Part shown: piece by piece, positions 7,981 through 12,580 of the stretch
Layout: the number at the start of each line of letters is the position of its first letter
Position numbering within the stretch: position 1 is the stretch's first letter
Assembly: GCA_005223375.1 (NCBI GenBank)
Contig: RXOD01005767.1
Location: 1 to 12,580, forward strand
Length of the DNA: 12,580 bases
Direction: 5' to 3'
Source of the DNA: Amoebophrya sp. AT5.2
Lineage: Eukaryota > Sar > Dinophyceae > Syndiniales > Amoebophryaceae
Translations under genes and position numbers: made by a program
The notes under the pieces: generated by a model
Databases searched by the model: none
Told to the model about the DNA's origin: nothing
What the model saw: only the letters and a program-made list of their open reading frames with translations

Positions 7981-8819
7981 GGTGGACGAAAAAATCAGCG
8001 GCCGCCTAGTACCACTACTACTTGATGATGTCGATAGTGAATATAAGTACTAGGAGTACTTACAGTGAGAGCGAAAATAGGGGTAGCGCAAGCGAAGGGC
8101 AGGCAAACATGACGTTGAAGTGCAGAAATTCAAATTTCGTCTGCATGCTTTTGGTTTATTGACTCGGTTTCGGTAATTGTCGTTGTCCGATGGAAAAAAT
8201 CATATAAAAGGATCCCGTTCATCTTCTTCTTGTATGCTCTTGCTCACGTTCACGAACCGGCACGGGCACCCGCACCTCCTGCTCGAGTTTCACGCTATTT
8301 TCGGATTTTCTCAACATTTATCCACCCGGGTGGACAAGAGCGTGGTTATGGAGCTGCGGCGGCCGTGAAGATGTGTTTTTTGATTATTGTAATGGTTCAC
8401 GAGAATGATAATATGATCACGAGTGGATCAGGATCTCAAAGTAGCATCACGATCGTCAAGCGTTCGTTTCTTTAGATTCAGAAAACACATCAAACAGGCG
8501 AAGAGCGACGGCACGCCGAAATCGATCGTCGACATCAAACATATGCAGTAGACCAGCACATCAGACACGATGACGATCACATTAGAGAGCAACAGGGAAG
8601 CGCCTCAGCAGTGAGGGGAAACTTCTTTCGTTTCTTGTGCGTTGTGCTGGAACCTGGCTTCTGCTTCGGCTGCTCGTCGGGGTCGGTGCATAGATACGCA
8701 CGGTTTCTAAACCTAGTGGTCTCTTGAATAAGTATCGTCGGAGGTCAACGATAGGCTGCCGTACTAGCCTTCGACGTCCCCTGCGGTCCGGCCGTCTTCT
8801 GGTGAAGAAAGTGCTACCT
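7981..8819. other. Intergenic region upstream of LSM5
   Basis: This 839-nt stretch contains the LSM5 leader and promoter and the 3' end of the 596-aa gene. I see an inverted repeat at 8044-8062 and a consensus donor GTAAGT on the minus strand at 8058-8063. With an AG at 8021-8022 or 8006-8007 that donor would make a 43- or 58-nt leader intron. A TATAAAAGG string at 8204-8212 is on the plus strand, where no gene follows. No protein-coding frame convinced me and no RNA gene was recognised. Confidence 0.6.
8044..8062. repeat. 19-bp inverted repeat TAAGTACT-AGG-AGTACTTA
   Basis: Two perfect 8-nt arms are separated by 3 nt, 64 nt upstream of the LSM5 start codon. It contains two AGTACT palindromes and, on the minus strand, overlaps a GTAAGT donor consensus. 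It could be a protein-binding site, a leader-intron boundary or the remnant of an inserted element. Confidence 0.85.
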
Positions 8820-10610
8820 CTATCCTTGTTCATGTTCGTCCCGCCTCCCTGGCTGCTCGGTCCTCTCGGACCCGTTGTCCTCGTGAGGGTCAAGACTTGT
8901 CGCGGTGGTGGACGCAAGGATGAATGTTGAGGACGACTTGATGTCCCCAGGCACGGGAACTGCTCGAGGAGCTGAAGATGATGACGAGGATGTCCCCCCG
9001 CCACTTGCACTACTCGTCGCAGACTGCGTCTCGAGATCATCGCTTGAGTCTTTCCTCGACGGTGCTGCCTCGTCGCCTGTGCCCAGCACCTGCTTCACGT
9101 CAATATGCCGCTCGCTTTCCAGGAACTTCCCTACGCTTGCCCGACGCCAGGACACGCACTTGGAATCCTCCTTGCTTGTTGCATCGGCCGCTGCAACTCC
9201 GTCCGCACGAGCAGGGAAGTGCAGCTTCGGGCTGCTTGGGCTTGCACCGTGATCGGAGGGTGATGAGAACGACAACGAGGTGGTGCTTCTTACTGTTTGA
9301 ATGTTGTTCATCCCGTTCCGGTCGTCTGTTGTTTCCGTCACCGTTGCAGTCGTTGCAGCAGGAGCTACTGCAGGTACAGGCGCCGCGTTCGTAAACATCG
9401 CCTTCCAACCTCTCTGGATCGCCTCCAAGATGTCTTCATCCGACGACAGCACCCGTTCCGGCGAAGAGATCAGTTCTCCGTTGCAAAAGTGCTTTAGCAA
9501 ATGCTTGTTCGACAAGAGACTTTTTTCCCAGTTACTGCTTCCGCTGATTGCACTTTCGGATTTCGCTCCAGCAGCAGCACCCGCACTGCCCCTTCTACTG
9601 AAGCGAAACCGTCCTTCCTTTACTCCCTCCGGTGTGGGGTCCCGCCCGTAAGCCACGAGGGTTGGCTTCACTAAGTTGTTTGCGGCCTCCTTGCAGTGGA
9701 CGTCAATCCGCGCGCCGAAGCGCAGCAGCCACACGAGGTTCTCGAGCCTGGTCTTGTTCAGTTGCGGCTTGCAGCAGCCGTGCAGTAAGTGGTGGCCCAG
9801 GTGTTTTACCAAGTGGTAGAACCGAAGCGGCGAGATTTGTTTCTCCCGCAGACAGTGGACCAGCGGGATTTCGGAACCGATCTTGTGCAGACAGGCGCAG
9901 TTTGCGGGCAGCGGGAAGAGCTTATCGATGGCCTCGGCGACGGTCGGGAAATGCAGCAGCAGCTCCCAGACCACACCCGGAGAAGCGGAAGAGCGCAAGT
10001 ACGAGTTGGTGCTGGGCGGGTGCACTGGAGACTGCCGGCTTGTTCTGTTGATGCTGTGCTGCAGCTGCTGGCCCTGCTGCCCCTGGCCGCTTCCCCTACT
10101 CATCGATAGGCGATCGCGTTCCTCACTAGGGCAGGAGTTGTAATTCGGACTGTGGACGACACCGTCCTGGAAATCCCCAGGGCTAGGAATAACCGGAGAA
10201 CCTGAACCGCCTCCCCCTCCGCCGAGGCCATGCCCAATGCCACCTCTTTGTTGATTGTGATCCGCCCGAACAAGGATCTCGTCCCCGGTTCCCGCGAGAA
10301 ATTGCAGTACCCGGCAGCGAAACTCCACGAAAGGTATCCGCGCTAGCATCATCAGTGCGTCGTCCTGTTCTTTGTTCCGCCGGATCATCGCTTGTTTCTC
10401 CGACAATACCGCCACTACTTCTTCCAGTCCCCGCACGTGCAAGTCCAGTGCGGATAGCTCGGAGTGGTTGTGCAGAAAATGCTGCAGGGTCTGGATCTTG
10501 GACACCGAGCGATGCGCACGCAAGCAAAGCTCGGAGACGCGAGAGCGGGACGTAGTCGGCTCCCCCAGTAGGGGAGTGCCGGAAGACGAAGAGAGCTGCG
10601 AGTTGCCCAT
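8820..10610 (-). CDS. Uncharacterised 596-aa protein with weak ankyrin-like core
   Basis: A single frame of 597 codons has an ATG in strong context (ACCATGG), a TAG stop and strongly G/C-ending codons. Residues 25-115 are helical, including IPFVEFRCRVLQFLAG at 92-107. Residues 122-210 are a Gly/Ser/Gln linker. Residues 212-325 form a compact-looking helical region: SEIPLVHCLREKQ (246-258), FYHLVKHLGHHLLHG, then LENLVWLLRFGARIDVH (289-305) and VKPTLVAYG (314-322). This spacing resembles degenerate ankyrin repeats (TPLHxA, then LVxxLLxxGAxxD), a weak inference. Residues 360-406 are another helical segment, and the rest is a disordered Ser-rich tail. Short motifs are RRGS (339-342) and KCVSWRRAS (484-492), which overlays a PP1-type RVxF motif with an RRxS kinase site. 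There is no signal peptide or membrane span. A cytoplasmic adaptor is plausible; the function is unknown. Confidence 0.87.
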   Translation of the reverse strand: MGNSQLSSSSGTPLLGEPTTSRSRVSELCLRAHRSVSKIQTLQHFLHNHSELSALDLHVRGLEEVVAVLSEKQAMIRRNKEQDDALMMLARIPFVEFRCRVLQFLAGTGDEILVRADHNQQRGGIGHGLGGGGGGSGSPVIPSPGDFQDGVVHSPNYNSCPSEERDRLSMSRGSGQGQQGQQLQHSINRTSRQSPVHPPSTNSYLRSSASPGVVWELLLHFPTVAEAIDKLFPLPANCACLHKIGSEIPLVHCLREKQISPLRFYHLVKHLGHHLLHGCCKPQLNKTRLENLVWLLRFGARIDVHCKEAANNLVKPTLVAYGRDPTPEGVKEGRFRFSRRGSAGAAAGAKSESAISGSSNWEKSLLSNKHLLKHFCNGELISSPERVLSSDEDILEAIQRGWKAMFTNAAPVPAVAPAATTATVTETTDDRNGMNNIQTVRSTTSLSFSSPSDHGASPSSPKLHFPARADGVAAADATSKEDSKCVSWRRASVGKFLESERHIDVKQVLGTGDEAAPSRKDSSDDLETQSATSSASGGGTSSSSSSAPRAVPVPGDIKSSSTFILASTTATSLDPHEDNGSERTEQPGRRDEHEQG

Positions 10611-10875
10611 GGTACTTCGGGTTCGGCGGGAAGCAGGTGGTAGCGCCTGCTACTGGTACTCCTACTGCGCGATGTAGCGTTTAGCTGGAGAACTACGAGT
10701 AGGAGTACTAGGAGAACGAGAAGGTGTACCTGTTCCAGTTACTACGAGTAGGAGATGTACAGTGTACTCGAACTCGTAGTCGTACTCCTAGTTGCTCTCA
10801 TCACTGTTAATTCTTTTAATGTTTGTGTTTCGATATCGATCGAGATCGAGTAAGTACTTCAATATCGTCACGGCG
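10611..10875. other. Leader/promoter region of the 596-aa gene, repeat-rich
   Basis: The interval upstream of the 596-aa gene is noncoding. It is dominated by the degenerate GAGTAC/TAGGAG short repeats listed next and by a palindromic AAGTACTT at 10852-10859. A near-palindromic ATATCGATCGAGATCGAG string lies at about 10832-10850. No open frame was found here. Confidence 0.55.
10686..10791. repeat. Cluster of direct and inverted short repeats (ACTACGAGTAGGAG family)
   Basis: A 14-bp string, ACTACGAGTAGGAG, occurs perfectly at 10692-10705 and 10741-10754. Its reverse form appears in part at 10772-10780 (ACTCGTAGT), so 10741-10780 can fold as a hairpin: 9-bp outer stem, internal loop, and GTAC/GTAC inner stem with an AGT loop. 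GTACTCCTAG near 10782-10791 pairs with AGGAGTAC at 10701-10708. The block reads as a degenerate 6-nt repeat. Its origin is unknown. Confidence 0.8.
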
Positions 10876-11505
10876 TCACGAAAGAACGAAATCGATCCTG
10901 ATACCGCTGCGATTCATGAAATTCGCAATGGGGATTCTCGCGCTGTGGCGTTGGCGGTCGCGGTACCGTGAAAAGTAGAAGTTGAAGTGCTGCCTCCTAC
11001 TCCACCTGGACCTGTGATTGTGGCGCCTCTTAGTGCTAGTTGCATATCGCTCTTCCGGGATTAATATAGCCGTCTGCAACAACCATCCAATCCTTCGCTC
11101 GCAATCTCGCTGGGTCGATGCAACACACGATCGACGACGATGGCGAATAATGTGCAACTCGTGGATGCTAGCAGCGGCCACAACCACGAAAAACAAGATC
11201 CACGAGATCCATCGGAAATCGAAATGATCGTCACCGGCAAGCAGCAGCATGTGCGAGTACAACGACCCATCCATGCTTTCAGCCACGTGCACTTGTTCAT
11301 ATGGAAGCCTACGACGGTGCGGGAGCTGTAGCTGTTGATGTCGTGGGAAGCCATGAATCGCGGTCGAAAATAGAGCACAGAAAGAGTAGTTTTTGGGATG
11401 GACGTACCTTTTTCGAGCAAAGTTGCTGTGACCAGCCGTCATCCAATGAAGATCTTGAGTCTGAGTGAGAGTGAGTGACGTCAAGCTAAAGATGCAGGTG
11501 CGCAT
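10876..11505 (-). CDS. Doubtful 209-aa open frame, possibly part of a spliced gene
   Basis: The frame is open for about 225 codons (10876-11550), long for noncoding DNA, with its first ATG at 11505 (A at -3). The product is rich in Arg, His and Trp, with one possible membrane span (WISWILFFVVVAAASI, about residues 102-117) followed by HRRR. By hand count the last third uses mostly G/C-ending codons, as in the confident genes, but the first third does not. Around 11285-11354 the strong bias sits in another minus frame that starts MASHDINSYSSRTVVG at 11354. This suggests an intron joining two frames, so the simple ORF is probably not the true protein. A GTACGT donor string sits near 11407. No family is recognised with confidence. 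Confidence 0.3.
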   Translation of the reverse strand: MRTCIFSLTSLTLTQTQDLHWMTAGHSNFARKRYVHPKNYSFCALFSTAIHGFPRHQQLQLPHRRRLPYEQVHVAESMDGSLYSHMLLLAGDDHFDFRWISWILFFVVVAAASIHELHIIRHRRRSCVASTQRDCERRIGWLLQTAILIPEERYATSTKRRHNHRSRWSRRQHFNFYFSRYRDRQRHSARIPIANFMNRSGIRIDFVLS

Positions 11506-11791
11506 CTTGGCGTTGGTTTCCTTGCGCACGAATTGACTCGAACGCGACAACTACAAGCCAGCAGCGTTACTTAGCCTTGTCATTGCCTTACACATAAACT
11601 TTATTTTTGTTTGTGTTGAGCTTGGGACGACGACGAGTGTAAAAGTAAGAATTACGAGTGATGAGTTTGGTCCTCCGCTCCGTGCATCTTCCCCTGTGGC
11701 GCAGGAATTCATCTCTGTTATCAGCTTATCAGCGTGTCGCTAAATGTAGTTCTTCTTCTTTCTCACAGCGAAGATGTTGTGCAGCTGCAGT
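11506..11791. other. Short intergenic region after the KDEL-ending gene
   Basis: It contains the 3' end of the upstream coiled-coil gene and the presumed leader of the doubtful ORF. Apart from the AATAAA candidate at 11600-11605, I see nothing distinctive. Confidence 0.4.
11600..11605 (-). terminator. Candidate AATAAA polyadenylation signal
   Basis: TTTATT on the plus strand reads AATAAA on the minus strand in an A-rich context, 187 nt past the stop of the coiled-coil gene. This is plausible but unproven. Confidence 0.3.
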
Positions 11792-12400
11792 CTACAGCTC
11801 GTCCTTCTTCCCTCCCGAGAGTTCGAGCTCCTCGATTTTCTTCTCGAGCTTCTCGATCTCAAGCTTCAATGACTTCGCCTTCTTGTAGTCTTCCTTTTCG
11901 AGCGCTTTCTTTTTCTTCTCCTTAGCCTTCTCCAAGTCGGTCTTCGCCTTTTCGAGGATCCCCGACCCCGGTTGGGCCGAGCCGTCCTTCTTATTCTCGT
12001 TCTTCTTGGTATCTGCGGCCTTCTTGTTCTCCTTCGCTTTCTTATCTTCGGGGCCAGACGATGACGAGGATTTTTTGGAGGGTTCAGCAGCTGTTTTCCT
12101 TTCCTTGGTAGCAGGAGCCTCGGAGCTCTCGGACTTTTTCGAGTCCTTTTCGTTTTGTTCCACTTTGCTGGCCGGTTTTTTGTCCTCCTTATCCTTATCG
12201 TCGTCTCCCCCGGAACCCGTAGCTGCTGGCGCTGCCCCGGCTTTCTCCTGCTTTTTCCATGCCTTCTTTGCGAGCTTCTCGGCAGATTTCACACGTCGCT
12301 CGAGGGCGTTGATATCCTTCACGAGCTCGGAGGCCTGGCCGAATTCCAGCTGGCGATCGAGGTCACGCTTCTCTGCCCTCAACTCCTCTAAAGCGTCCAT
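11792..12400 (-). CDS. Lys/Glu-rich coiled-coil protein with UVR-like ends and C-terminal KDEL
   Basis: From the first in-frame ATG (12400) the frame gives 202 aa and ends GGKKDEL. Residues about 12-37 (RDLDRQLEFGQASELVKDIN and following) and about 164-189 (ALEKEDYKKAKSLKLEIEKL) share the pattern A/L-x-[EF/DY]-x-x-A-x-x-L-x-x-x-I-x-x-L. This is like the UVR helical hairpin that mediates protein contacts in UvrB/UvrC and ClpC. Between them lies a long, disordered Lys/Glu/Ser linker. KDEL is the classic ER-retrieval signal, but no signal peptide is seen at this start. The frame stays open upstream as far as a TAA near 12521, with no further in-frame ATG, so either 12400 is the start or an upstream exon supplies the N-terminus. 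No function is assigned. Confidence 0.8.
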   Translation of the reverse strand: MDALEELRAEKRDLDRQLEFGQASELVKDINALERRVKSAEKLAKKAWKKQEKAGAAPAATGSGGDDDKDKEDKKPASKVEQNEKDSKKSESSEAPATKERKTAAEPSKKSSSSSGPEDKKAKENKKAADTKKNENKKDGSAQPGSGILEKAKTDLEKAKEKKKKALEKEDYKKAKSLKLEIEKLEKKIEELELSGGKKDEL

Positions 12401-12420
12401 CTCCCTCTGGAGCTGTGATG

Positions 12421-12453
12421 TCAAAATCGAGTCCAATGAATGTCCATGGGCAT
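12421..12453 (-). other. Upstream ORF of 10 codons
   Basis: An ATG at 12453, with a second in-frame ATG at 12447, opens a 10-codon frame ending in TGA at 12421. It lies 20 nt upstream of the chosen start of the coiled-coil gene and is out of frame with it. If it is in the mature leader it could reduce initiation at 12400. Confidence 0.4.
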
Positions 12454-12547
12454 AGGGCTGGAGGTGGGCGGCAGGAGGACTAGAAGAAGAACAGCTAAAG
12501 TACTTTGATATTGATTCGGTTTAAGAGGCTGTGGAACAATTCCCGGA

Positions 12548-12565
12548 ATTCTCTGCGCAGAGAAT
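12548..12565. repeat. Perfect 18-bp palindrome ATTCTCTGCGCAGAGAAT
   Basis: All nine base pairs are self-complementary with no spacer. It lies next to a G-rich plus-strand tract and about 150 nt upstream of the coiled-coil gene. It is long enough to be a dimeric factor site, but the function is unknown. Confidence 0.9.
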
Positions 12566-12580
12566 AGGGGGAGGGAGGGG

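Larger units (their letters stand above)
12401..12580 (-). promoter_or_regulatory. Leader and putative promoter of the coiled-coil gene
   Basis: Read on the minus strand it begins with a C-rich tract (12567-12580), then an 18-bp palindrome, a palindromic AAAGTACTTT at 12497-12506, and a pyrimidine-rich stretch ending CCACCTCCAG near 12461, which could be a 3' splice or trans-splice acceptor. A short upstream ORF follows. The role as promoter or leader is inferred from position only. Confidence 0.35.

Noticed and set aside
8202..8212. TATAAAAGG string
   Set aside because: It is on the plus strand with no plus-strand gene downstream; A/T-rich intergenic DNA gives such matches easily.
8582..9040. 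Minus-strand Arg-rich frame overlapping the end of the 596-aa gene
   Set aside because: Out-of-frame shadow of the 596-aa coding sequence that extends into the 3' region; no independent start or domain.
10590..10610. N-myristoylation at MGNSQL in the 596-aa protein
   Set aside because: Gly-2 is present, but residue 6 is Leu where the common pattern needs a small residue such as Ser, Thr, Ala, Gly, Cys or Asn.
12567..12580. G-quadruplex
   Set aside because: Only three G-runs are visible before the window ends; a fourth run is needed.

Overview
The window reads as nuclear DNA of a unicellular eukaryote. The best guess is an alveolate, possibly dinoflagellate-like such as a syndinian. Support is indirect. 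All four confident genes lie on the minus strand in tandem. Codon third positions are strongly G/C-biased. Proteins are long, low in complexity and rich in Ser/Ala/Gly. The largest one ends in an ECTFxPxL-type motif that I associate with alveolate cytoskeletal proteins. Only one gene, LSM5, can be named securely; its single 82-nt intron proves the eukaryotic setting. I saw no bacterial operon, CRISPR array, tRNA, rRNA or recognisable transposase.

Layout in transcription order (high to low coordinate): (1) 12401-12580, a putative promoter/5' leader with an 18-bp perfect palindrome, a G/C-skewed tract and a short upstream ORF. (2) 11792-12400, a Lys/Glu-rich coiled-coil protein with UVR-like helices at both ends and a C-terminal KDEL. 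(3) 10876-11505, a long open frame of doubtful structure, possibly a spliced gene whose first exon lies in another frame. (4) 10611-10875, a noncoding block full of GAGTAC/TAGGAG-type short repeats. (5) 8820-10610, a 596-aa protein with a helical, weakly ankyrin-like core and kinase/phosphatase-type short motifs. (6) 7981-8819, noncoding, with a 19-bp inverted repeat just upstream of LSM5. (7) 7632-7980, LSM5. (8) 6947-7631, noncoding. (9) 1043-6946, a 1967-aa mostly disordered protein carrying a dispersed short helical motif and many S/T-P sites. (10) 1-1042, downstream sequence with only weak ORF candidates.

The genes do not form an obvious pathway. LSM5 is a housekeeping part of the U6 snRNA-binding and mRNA-decay Lsm rings. 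The 1967-aa and 596-aa proteins look like regulatory or scaffold proteins with phosphorylation motifs. The most checkable points are the LSM5 intron, bounded by a GTAC direct repeat as in transposon-like introns (introners); the recurrent AGTACT palindromes upstream of the four confident genes; the dispersed helical motif in the giant protein; and the KDEL protein that lacks a visible signal peptide.
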